Assembly: GCA_963204975.1 (NCBI GenBank)
Contig: CAUJJC010000146.1
Location: 1-60,438 of the forward strand
DNA length: 60,438 nt
Origin: Verrucomicrobiota bacterium
GTDB lineage: Bacteria; Verrucomicrobiota; Verrucomicrobiia; Verrucomicrobiales; Verrucomicrobiaceae
Reading direction: 5' to 3'
Part shown: one piece after another, positions 44,275-53,826 of the stretch
How positions within the stretch are numbered: position 1 is the first letter of the stretch
How the letters are laid out: the number at the start of each line of letters is the position of its first letter
Position numbers and translations under genes: made by a program
Notes under the pieces: model-generated
What the model saw: the letters and a program-made list of their open reading frames with translations, nothing else
Told to the model about the DNA's origin: nothing
The model's database searches: none

Positions 44275-45228
44275 ATGAGCAGTCCCTTCGCCCCTTGGCT
44301 CAATGCTGGCGAGCCGGTATTGCTGGACGGCGGACTTGGCACCGAGCTGGAGCGGCGCGGGTATCGGCAGCTTGGCGTGTTGTGGTCGGCGGCGCTCGTG
44401 CGAACCAATGAACATGCGATTCGCGCTGTGCATCACGACTATCTGGAGGCCGGAGCCAATGTGATCAGCACGGCCACGTTCCAGGCCGCCTTGCCCACGC
44501 TTCGCTCGACGGGGCTGCATCGCGCCGAAGCCGAAGATCTACTGCGCGATGCCGTTGCCATTGCCGCTCTGGAGCGCACGCAGTTCATGCGGCGGCACCC
44601 GCACGCGAAGGCTCCACTGATTGCCGCCAGTGTGGGACCTTTTGGAGCATCGCTGATGAATGGAGCCGAATACACGGGCGATTACGATGTCTCCCGTGCA
44701 CAACTCATCTCCCATCACGTCGAGCGCTTGCGAGTGCTCTCCGAGACTGAGGCCGACTTCATCGCCTGTGAGACTATCCCATCCTTGCCTGAGGCCCTGG
44801 TCTTGATGGACCTCCTCGCTGCCTTACCTCATGCACCAGCGTGGATCAGTTTCACTTGTCGCGATGCCACCCATCTGGCCGATGGCAATGACTTGCGCGA
44901 GGCACTGATCGCCGCCCAGGATGTGCCGAATCTCTGTGCCATCGGTGTGAATTGCATCGCGCCTCAGCTTGCCATGCCATTGCTGGAAACCCTGCTGCAC
45001 TACGCCTCCGCGCCGATCATCGTCTATCCGAATGCGAGCAATGTCTGGGACCTCACCACGCGTGAGTCAGCCGACCTGCTGGACCCCGAAGCCTTCGCTC
45101 AGGAATCCAGACGCTGGTGGCAAGCCGGAGCCCAGATAGTCGGCGGGTGCTGCCGGACCACTCCAGATCACATTCGCGCCATGGCGCAATCTCATCCCAC
45201 GAGCGCAACCACGGCAGCCGTGCAGTAG
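44275..45228 (+). CDS. mmuM: Homocysteine S-methyltransferase
   Basis: A 317-residue zinc enzyme that makes methionine from homocysteine using S-methylmethionine or S-adenosylmethionine. LLDGGLGTELERRG (16-29) and the three zinc cysteines Cys227 (VNCIAP), Cys292 and Cys293 (GGCCRTTP) are present. Length is near E. coli MmuM (310). The mmuP permease is absent. The 3' end overlaps the convergent NupC-type gene by 37 bp. Confidence 0.94.
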   Translation: MSSPFAPWLNAGEPVLLDGGLGTELERRGYRQLGVLWSAALVRTNEHAIRAVHHDYLEAGANVISTATFQAALPTLRSTGLHRAEAEDLLRDAVAIAALERTQFMRRHPHAKAPLIAASVGPFGASLMNGAEYTGDYDVSRAQLISHHVERLRVLSETEADFIACETIPSLPEALVLMDLLAALPHAPAWISFTCRDATHLADGNDLREALIAAQDVPNLCAIGVNCIAPQLAMPLLETLLHYASAPIIVYPNASNVWDLTTRESADLLDPEAFAQESRRWWQAGAQIVGGCCRTTPDHIRAMAQSHPTSATTAAVQ

Positions 45229-46427
45229 CAGGAGAGCAATCCGCCAATCATCGAGATGAATCCCAACTGCGCGAGATCGTTGCGTCGCTCAGGAGCCAGG
45301 GCACTGATGCCGCCGATCTGGATCGCGATGCTGCTGAAGTTGGCGAAGCCGCACAGCGCATACGTGGTCAGCATGGCACTGCGAGGTTCCAGGTTTGCCT
45401 TCGAAAGCGAGAGGTAGCTGATGAACTCATTCAAGACGATGCGCTCGCCCAGGATGCTGCCTGCGGCCATGCAGTCCTTCCACGGGATGCCCATCAGCCA
45501 GGCGAAGGGCGCATTCAGCCAGCCCAGCACCAGCTGCATCGGACGCGCCTCGTGGACACCCACGGTGCGCAAGCCGAGCGACAGCAGATAGTTCGCGAGC
45601 GCCACCACGGCCACGAAGGCCACCAGCATCGCCATCACATTGATCGCCAGCTTCATGCCGTCACTGGCACCATGGCAGATTGCATCCACGCCATTGACTG
45701 TTTCCCTCTCGATCTCCGCACTGGCACCCTCACTCGTCTCACTGCGCTCGCGCTCTGGCAGCAGAATCTTCGCCATCATCAGAGCCGCCGGTGCGCTCAT
45801 GATGGAAGCCGTGAGCAAGTGCCCCGCATTGATGCCGAAGGACACATACGCCGCCAGCACGCCGCCCGCGATGCTCGCCATGCCCGGCACCATCAATGCG
45901 AGCAGCTCGCTGCGCGTCATCCCTTTGAGGTAGGGCTTCACCACCAGCGGAGCTTCGGTTTGTCCCATGAAGATATTGGCCGCCGCTGCTAGGCTCTCAC
46001 TGCCGCTCGTCCGCATCAACTTCTGCATCACCCAGGCCACGGCGCGCACGATCACCTGCAAGACCCCATAGTGGTAGAGCAATGAACTCAGCGCCGAGAC
46101 GAGAATGATCGTGCCCGTCACCGTCACGGCGAAAAGAAACCCATTCCCAGGCCCCCACTTCTCCGTCAGCAGCGTCTGATTCGCCAAGGGGCCAAAGACC
46201 ATCGCACAGCCTTCATTCGCGAACCCCAGCACCTTGTTGAAAGCCTTGTCCAGCCCCTGAAACAATGCGTGCCCCGTGCCTGTGCGTAACGTGAAAACTG
46301 CGACCAACAACTGAAGCGAAAGCCCGCCCATGACCGTTCGCCAGGGGAACTGCCTCCGGTCTGCCGACAGCAGCCAAGCGATCCCGACAAACACAACGAG
46401 TCCCAGCAAAGGCACGAGTGAATTCAT
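45192..46427 (-). CDS. Concentrative nucleoside transporter (NupC/CNT family)
   Basis: A 411-residue integral membrane protein. The start at 46427 (MNSLVPLLGLVVFVGIAWLL) matches the CNT N-terminus. Family signatures include GNGFLFAVTVTGTIILVSALSS, FMGQTEAPLVVKPYL, GALSGVLA-like text (GGVLAAYVSFGINAGHLLTA), and LNEFISYLSL. Nucleosides are taken up with protons or sodium. Near PNP it suggests coupled uptake and phosphorolysis, though the genes are not in one operon. Confidence 0.92.
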   Translation of the reverse strand: MNSLVPLLGLVVFVGIAWLLSADRRQFPWRTVMGGLSLQLLVAVFTLRTGTGHALFQGLDKAFNKVLGFANEGCAMVFGPLANQTLLTEKWGPGNGFLFAVTVTGTIILVSALSSLLYHYGVLQVIVRAVAWVMQKLMRTSGSESLAAAANIFMGQTEAPLVVKPYLKGMTRSELLALMVPGMASIAGGVLAAYVSFGINAGHLLTASIMSAPAALMMAKILLPERERSETSEGASAEIERETVNGVDAICHGASDGMKLAINVMAMLVAFVAVVALANYLLSLGLRTVGVHEARPMQLVLGWLNAPFAWLMGIPWKDCMAAGSILGERIVLNEFISYLSLSKANLEPRSAMLTTYALCGFANFSSIAIQIGGISALAPERRNDLAQLGFISMIGGLLSCYCTAAVVALVG

Positions 46428-46493
46428 GCGTGCGAGGCTATTCGTCCGACGCGAGGCCGACAAGGGAAAGGGCGATTCAGATAGAAAATCAAA

Positions 46494-46964
46494 ATGATCC
46501 CACAAGCCAGATGGAAGACATTCCATCCCGGCTTAACACAGGACCAAGTCGATGAAGACTTTCGGTTTCGGTGGGCCGCTGCGTTCGTTGCTGATCTCGA
46601 CAGGATGGAAAGCACCGGGTATTCTCGCCCAGATTTGAGCCCGGAACATCCCACTCATCACCGAAACACATTCTTTGGCATTATTGCCATCGTGGGCCCG
46701 CATGTCCTGGCAGCGTGGTGGCTGTCACATGGCGATCAAGAGCGAACCTGGCCAGGTGTGGTGATGGGAACTGGAATGATCCTGGGTTTCATCGCGTGGC
46801 CGTTGTGGAGGATCAATCGTTCCAATTGTCCTGAATGCGGCTTGCAGATGCTCATGGGCAGCACGGTGCAAGACACCGAAGATACACAAAGGTCCTGGCA
46901 GGAATTTCACTGCAAGCCGTGCAACAAATCCTGGATTGTTCCAACGCTCAACAGTGGCGACTAA
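46494..46964 (+). CDS. Hypothetical two-helix membrane protein with zinc-ribbon tail
   Basis: A 156-residue protein with two membrane segments (about 58-78 and 88-105) and a C-terminal zinc ribbon: Cys112/Cys115 (CPECG) and Cys140/Cys143 (CKPCNKSW). The family is not recognised. It is divergent from the NupC gene (66 bp) and convergent with atpC (29 bp). Confidence 0.65.
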   Translation: MIPQARWKTFHPGLTQDQVDEDFRFRWAAAFVADLDRMESTGYSRPDLSPEHPTHHRNTFFGIIAIVGPHVLAAWWLSHGDQERTWPGVVMGTGMILGFIAWPLWRINRSNCPECGLQMLMGSTVQDTEDTQRSWQEFHCKPCNKSWIVPTLNSGD

Positions 46965-46993
46965 GCGCTGATCTGGGCGCTTGCTCCAACAAC

Positions 46994-47410
46994 TTATAGG
47001 CTGTGGCGCTTGCGCTTCACATGCAGCTGAGCGGAACTGCGCTGGATCATGGCCATGACGGCGGCAACTTCTTCGTTGTCGGTGCCTGGCTTGATATTCT
47101 CCAGCGCGTGCTTGGCGCGATCAAGAGCTTCTTGAACGGCCTTTTCGTCGATCTCCTCGACTCCGACCGCCATGTCCGTGAGGATGCGCGTGGTCGAGCC
47201 GGTCACTTCCACCAAACCTTCGCCAACAGCGAAGTGCGTGCTCTTGCCGCCCTTCGTATAAACGAGTTCGCCATGAGTCAAGGTGGTGACCAGATTTGCG
47301 TGAGCGGGCAGAACGCCCATTTCACCTTCGACACCTGGGAGCACAACACTATCCACCTCATCAGAAAAGATGCGGGCTTCGGGGGTGACGATTTCGAGTT
47401 TGAGGGGCAT
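46994..47410 (-). CDS. atpC: ATP synthase epsilon subunit
   Basis: A 138-residue F1 epsilon subunit. The N-terminal beta-sandwich (LKLEIVTPEARIFSDEVDSVVLPG, GEMGVLPAHANLVTTL) and C-terminal helical hairpin (AVQEALDRAKHALENIK) are both present, so it can act in F1 rotation and inhibition. Last gene of the atp operon. In front of it lies an inverted repeat built from heptamers. Confidence 0.96.
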   Translation of the reverse strand: MPLKLEIVTPEARIFSDEVDSVVLPGVEGEMGVLPAHANLVTTLTHGELVYTKGGKSTHFAVGEGLVEVTGSTTRILTDMAVGVEEIDEKAVQEALDRAKHALENIKPGTDNEEVAAVMAMIQRSSAQLHVKRKRHSL

Positions 47411-47420
47411 GGCGGGAACA

Positions 47421-47500
47421 GTTCTCGGTTCTCCGTTCCCAGTTCTCCGTTGTTGGTTCAGCAGCGTGAAACTGAGAACCGTGAACGGTGAACCGAGAAC
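47421..47500. repeat. Inverted heptamer arrays between atpD and atpC
   Basis: Left arm 47421-47447 is built of units like GTTCTCG/GTTCTCC; right arm 47474-47500 holds GAGAACC/GTGAACG/GTGAACC units. The arms are complementary at 24 of 27 positions, separated by 26 bases, so the transcript can form a long stem-loop. Each arm has a 7-base period. Confidence 0.75.
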
Positions 47501-47506
47501 AAGATG

Positions 47507-49012
<1,506 letters not shown>

Positions 49013-49906
49013 TTACTCCAGGGCCATCTTGGCGGTCGTGATTTCGAGGAGTTCGTTGGTGATCGCAGCCTGACGCAGCTTGTTGTATTCGAGGCTGAGG
49101 TCCTTGAGCATTTGCTTGGCGTTGTCGGTCGCGTTCTTCATGGCGACCATACGGCTGCTGTGCTCGGAGGCGCGGGCTTCGAGAAGCATCTGATACAACG
49201 TGTTGTTCACGTATTGCGGCAGGATGGACTCGAAGACGGCTGCTGCATTGGGCTCGAACGTGTATTCGGGGACATTGTGGTCTGTCTCCTTCACTTCCAA
49301 GGCGGAGCCCATGCCTTCGAAGCTGCGCTTGCCACCGAGCGTCACTTTGTCCACGGGAAGGAGTTGCTCGATGGTGGGAACGACGGTGACGGTGTTGACG
49401 AAGTTGTTGAAGGCGATGAGCACCTTCTTGTAGTCGCCGCTGCGGAACTTCTCCTGGATGAAGTTGCCAGCCGTGCGGAGGTCCGTGAATTTGGCTGGGT
49501 CCTTGATGGGGAAGTCGGCGATCAGTGTCTTGCGCAGACGGCTAAGTGCTTGGCTAGCTTTGCGCCCGATGGTGACGAAGTCGCAATCGCCTTCGATCTT
49601 GGTGTTGACCAGCTTCTTGAAGAGGTTGGTGTTGAGCGCACCGCACAAGCCTTTGTCGCTGGCGATGACGAGCACGAGGGTCTTGGTGCCCTTGCCTTCG
49701 TCGAAGTAAGAATGCGAGCCTTCCTCGGCGGCATCACGCAGAGCGACGAGGATCTTGTTCATCGTCTCGGCGTAGGCACGGCCATTGGTGGCCTGGTCCT
49801 GCGCTTTCTTCATCTTCGCAGCCGCGACGAGCTGCATGGCCTTGGTGATCTGGGCCGTGCTTTTGACCGATTTGATTCGGCGGCGGATGTCGCGGGTGCT
49901 TGGCAT
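49013..49906 (-). CDS. atpG: ATP synthase gamma subunit
   Basis: A 297-residue central-stalk subunit. The N-terminal helix (RDIRRRIKSVKSTAQITKAMQLVAAAKM) and C-terminal helix (SRMVAMKNATDNAKQMLKDL, EYNKLRQAAITNELLEITT) are the conserved rotor coiled coil. Length is usual. A heptamer array stands directly before the ATG, with no room for a Shine-Dalgarno sequence. Confidence 0.97.
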   Translation of the reverse strand: MPSTRDIRRRIKSVKSTAQITKAMQLVAAAKMKKAQDQATNGRAYAETMNKILVALRDAAEEGSHSYFDEGKGTKTLVLVIASDKGLCGALNTNLFKKLVNTKIEGDCDFVTIGRKASQALSRLRKTLIADFPIKDPAKFTDLRTAGNFIQEKFRSGDYKKVLIAFNNFVNTVTVVPTIEQLLPVDKVTLGGKRSFEGMGSALEVKETDHNVPEYTFEPNAAAVFESILPQYVNNTLYQMLLEARASEHSSRMVAMKNATDNAKQMLKDLSLEYNKLRQAAITNELLEITTAKMALE

Positions 49907-49907
49907 G

Positions 49908-49942
49908 ATTTGAAATTTGAAATTTTAGATCTCAGATCAGAT
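49908..49942. repeat. TTTGAAA-type heptamer array between atpA and atpG
   Basis: Units on the plus strand: ATTTGAA, ATTTGAA, ATTTTAG, ATCTCAG, then ATCAG. It fills the whole 36-bp gap. It is the same family as the in-frame array in clpB. Confidence 0.75.
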
Positions 49943-51472
<1,530 letters not shown>

Positions 51473-51474
51473 AA

Positions 51475-51516
51475 CTGGATGCTAGATGCTGGATACTGGA
51501 TGCTAAATTTGGATGC
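51475..51516. repeat. CTGGATG-type heptamer array between atpH and atpA
   Basis: Units on the plus strand: CTGGATG, CTAGATG, CTGGATA, CTGGATG, CTAAATT, TGGATGC. The 56-bp gap is nearly all repeat. No promoter or Shine-Dalgarno is visible. Confidence 0.75.
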
Positions 51517-51528
51517 GAGGCCCAAGGA

Positions 51529-51924
51529 TTAGGCGAGGGCGTTTTTGAGGGCTTCGAGACGGGCTTTCACGCTGCCGTCCCAAACATCGGAGCCGACTTT
51601 GACGCGAATGCCGCCGAGGAGTTCGGGATCGGTTTTGAATTCGAGGGCCAGGGGGCGACCATACTTGGTGCTGAGGCCCGACTGTAACTGGGAGCGCGCG
51701 GCGGAATCTAGTTCGGTGGCGCTTTCCACCACGGCGACGCTGCGCTGGAGTTCAGTGGCAACGAGATTTCTGAAATTCTGGAGGATGCCGAGCGCACCAC
51801 GAGGGCGAGAGGCTGTGAGCTTGCTCACCACCTGTCGCACGCGTGTCTCATCGAGCTTCCCATCGACCACACAGATTCGGTAGAGCGAACGTGAGACGCG
51901 GCGGGCTTCTTTGCTGATCTTCAT
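51529..51924 (-). CDS. atpH: ATP synthase delta subunit, short form
   Basis: A 131-residue peripheral-stalk subunit, about 45 residues shorter than usual (E. coli 177). The start MKISKEARRVSRSLYRICV resembles the normal N-terminus, and the C-terminal strand region (LALEFKTDPELLGGIRVKVGS) is clear, so the shortening is in the N-terminal helical domain. The upstream frame closes at the atpF stop, so no longer start exists. Confidence 0.88.
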   Translation of the reverse strand: MKISKEARRVSRSLYRICVVDGKLDETRVRQVVSKLTASRPRGALGILQNFRNLVATELQRSVAVVESATELDSAARSQLQSGLSTKYGRPLALEFKTDPELLGGIRVKVGSDVWDGSVKARLEALKNALA

Positions 51925-51951
51925 TTCGTGGGTTTCTCCAGTGCCTGAAAA

Positions 51952-52473
51952 TTAGGCCGACACCTGAGCGGCGGTTTCTTTGCTGAGACGAGCCTGATCG
52001 TCTGCGCTGAGGACCTTGCCAGTGACGCGGCTGGTGGCGTCGGCAACCATGCGTCCGAATTCACGCTTGAGCTGGGACATGAGCTGCTCGTGCTCGAGCT
52101 GAGCTGCCTCACGAGCTTTGGCCATGATTTGACCTGCTTCGTGGATGGCGTCCTGCTGCTTCTTATCGGCGAGAGACTTGGCGCTTTCGCCAGCGTCTTT
52201 GATCAGGCGGTCAGCTTCGCTGTTGGCCTTGTCGATGATCGATTTTGCGTTGGTCTCGGCATCAGCGAGATCCTTGGCGATTTTTTCCAGCTTGGCTTCG
52301 CCATCGGCGATGCGCTGCTTGCGCTGCTCCAGCATGGAAAGAATGGGACCAAAAGCCTTGGCTTTGAGGATGCCATAGACCGCCAGGAAGATGATCACCT
52401 GAGCGATGAACTTCCACCAATCCAAGCCGAACTGGGTGGCGATTTGGTCTGCGATTCCTGCAATCTGGTCCAT
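51952..52473 (-). CDS. atpF: ATP synthase b subunit
   Basis: A 173-residue peripheral-stalk protein. One membrane helix (about 20-42, WWKFIAQVIIFLAVYGILKA), then the long charged coiled coil with Ala/Glu/Lys heptads that ends in the delta-binding region. Length is standard. It is separated from atpE by a strong hairpin. Confidence 0.95.
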   Translation of the reverse strand: MDQIAGIADQIATQFGLDWWKFIAQVIIFLAVYGILKAKAFGPILSMLEQRKQRIADGEAKLEKIAKDLADAETNAKSIIDKANSEADRLIKDAGESAKSLADKKQQDAIHEAGQIMAKAREAAQLEHEQLMSQLKREFGRMVADATSRVTGKVLSADDQARLSKETAAQVSA

Positions 52474-52500
52474 GATTTAAAGAGTGAGTGAAAGAGAAGT

Positions 52501-52533
52501 TTGGAGGCGAACTGGCTTTCAGTTCGCCTCCAA
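52501..52533. promoter_or_regulatory. Perfect 14-bp hairpin between atpE and atpF
   Basis: TTGGAGGCGAACTG (52501-52514) and its perfect complement (52520-52533) enclose the loop GCTTT, 10 bp after the atpE stop. On the minus strand it is followed by ACTTCTCTTTC, not a strong T-tract. It could cap or stabilise the atpE 3' end or cause partial termination, helping to make the many c subunits needed per ring; that role is inference. Confidence 0.7.
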
Positions 52534-52542
52534 GGTTTCGGC

Positions 52543-52791
52543 TTACTTGCCGAGAATGAAGGAGAGAATGCCGAGGCCTTCTGCAAGGGCCATGGCGATA
52601 ATGCCGAGGGTCAGGATGTTGCCGAAGGCACCTGGATTGCGGCCTGTGGCTTCCACTGCCTTGGAACCAATGAGGCCCACGGCGATGGCTGCACCAGCGG
52701 CACCAAGGCCCATGGTAAGGTTACCGGTGACGCCCGTAGCGGCGGCATGAGCTGCGCCTTCAGCGGCGGTGGTCATGAGTTGTGTGATCAT
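52543..52791 (-). CDS. atpE: ATP synthase c subunit
   Basis: An 82-residue ring subunit: two membrane helices joined by the polar loop RNP (51-53). The ion-binding carboxylate is Glu71 (ALAEGLGIL). The helix-1 position that is Gln in Na-type rings is Val here (AVGLIGSKAVE), and Ser does not follow the Glu; this supports a proton-type ring. Confidence 0.95.
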   Translation of the reverse strand: MITQLMTTAAEGAAHAAATGVTGNLTMGLGAAGAAIAVGLIGSKAVEATGRNPGAFGNILTLGIIAMALAEGLGILSFILGK

Positions 52792-52865
52792 GTCAGTATT
52801 TGAGTTGTGTGTCTTGTTGTTTCACTCACGTCCACACGTTGCGCATGGTCCCGCGAGCAAAGGGG

Positions 52866-53732
52866 TCAATGGTGCTCCTCGTCGTGCCCGTGGTCGTCGT
52901 GGGTAGTAGAGAGCTGGATATAAACCGTGCAAAGAAGCGTGAAGACGATCGCCTGGAGAAGGCCGACCAGAAGCTCCATGAAGTAGAAGGGGAAGGGAGC
53001 GAGGATGCTGCCGATTTTCCCGCCCATGCCGCTCATCGTGTGGAGCACATTTTCACCCGCATAGACGTTGCCGAAAAGACGGAAGGAGAGGGTAACGGGA
53101 CGGAAGAAGATGGATACGACTTCGATCACACCGACAAAAACGAATACCAGGGCGACGACGAAACCCATCAGCCCCTTGAGACCGCCTTTGGGGCCGAAGG
53201 TGTGAACAATGAAGCCCCAGACGCCGACTTCACTGATCGTGAGATAGATCCACACCAGGAAGGCGGTGACGGAGAGACCAAAGGTCATGTTCAAGTCTGC
53301 CGTAGCAGGGCGGAGAAGTGGCTCGTGAACTTCACTCACAGATAGTGGTCCGGTGCCCTCGCCCCAGCCAATGGTGCCTACGCCTGGGAGCAGACCAAAC
53401 CAGTTGGAAATCAAAATGAAGATGAAGAGCGTGCCAAGGAGGGGGAAGGCCTTGGGGGCCATTTTCTTGCCCACGATAGATTCGACCTGGTTGTAAAGAA
53501 ACTCGACGATTAACTCGAAGAAGTTCTGCCATTTGTGAGGCACGAGAGACATGTTGGCCGTCGCCTTTCGGGAAACCCAAAGGATGACGCCAAGGACGAT
53601 CAGCGCAACGAGCACCGAGTTGGTGAAAAACTGGAGAAAGCTCACGTTCTCCAAAATGGGCAGACCAAGTGCCTTCGGGCTCACGGCGAGCATCGGCGGA
53701 AGAAACGCAGGCAAAGATAACAGGTCTGACAT
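52866..53732 (-). CDS. atpB: ATP synthase a subunit
   Basis: A 288-residue membrane subunit forming the proton half-channels. The essential arginine is Arg218 in SFRLFGNVYAGE; other helices are LLGTLFIFILISNWFGLLPG and the closing FMELLVGLLQAIVFTLL. The C-terminus is His/Asp-rich (DDHGHDEEHH), possibly metal-binding. First gene of the operon; no atpI or atpZ was seen upstream. Confidence 0.97.
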   Translation of the reverse strand: MSDLLSLPAFLPPMLAVSPKALGLPILENVSFLQFFTNSVLVALIVLGVILWVSRKATANMSLVPHKWQNFFELIVEFLYNQVESIVGKKMAPKAFPLLGTLFIFILISNWFGLLPGVGTIGWGEGTGPLSVSEVHEPLLRPATADLNMTFGLSVTAFLVWIYLTISEVGVWGFIVHTFGPKGGLKGLMGFVVALVFVFVGVIEVVSIFFRPVTLSFRLFGNVYAGENVLHTMSGMGGKIGSILAPFPFYFMELLVGLLQAIVFTLLCTVYIQLSTTHDDHGHDEEHH

Positions 53733-53766
53733 GGCTGTGTGGGAAGTGCCGGGAAAAGGGCGAAGA

Positions 53767-53795
53767 TTTTTAGCGGGCGGTCAAACTCAGGGCAA
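53767..53795 (-). promoter_or_regulatory. Predicted promoter of the atp operon
   Basis: On the minus strand TTGCCC (53795-53790) and TAAAAA (53772-53767) are separated by 17 bp, with a start point expected near 53760, about 28 bp before atpB. No Shine-Dalgarno stands before the atpB ATG. Confidence 0.5.
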
Positions 53796-53801
53796 GCCCT
53801 A

Positions 53802-53821
53802 TTTGTGAAATTTTTCACAAA
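53802..53821. promoter_or_regulatory. CRP/FNR-family operator-like palindrome upstream of atpB
   Basis: TTTGTGAAA and TTTCACAAA form a perfect 9-bp inverted repeat with a 2-bp centre. It contains TGTGA-N6-TCACA (53804-53819), the CRP consensus. Its centre is about 52 bp upstream of the predicted atp start point, a position for an activator. Confidence 0.5.
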
Positions 53822-53826
53822 GTCCC

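Noticed and set aside
46963..46982. AAGCGC/GCGCTT hairpin between convergent 46494 gene and atpC
   Set aside because: Only a 6-bp stem and no T-tract; too weak to call a terminator.
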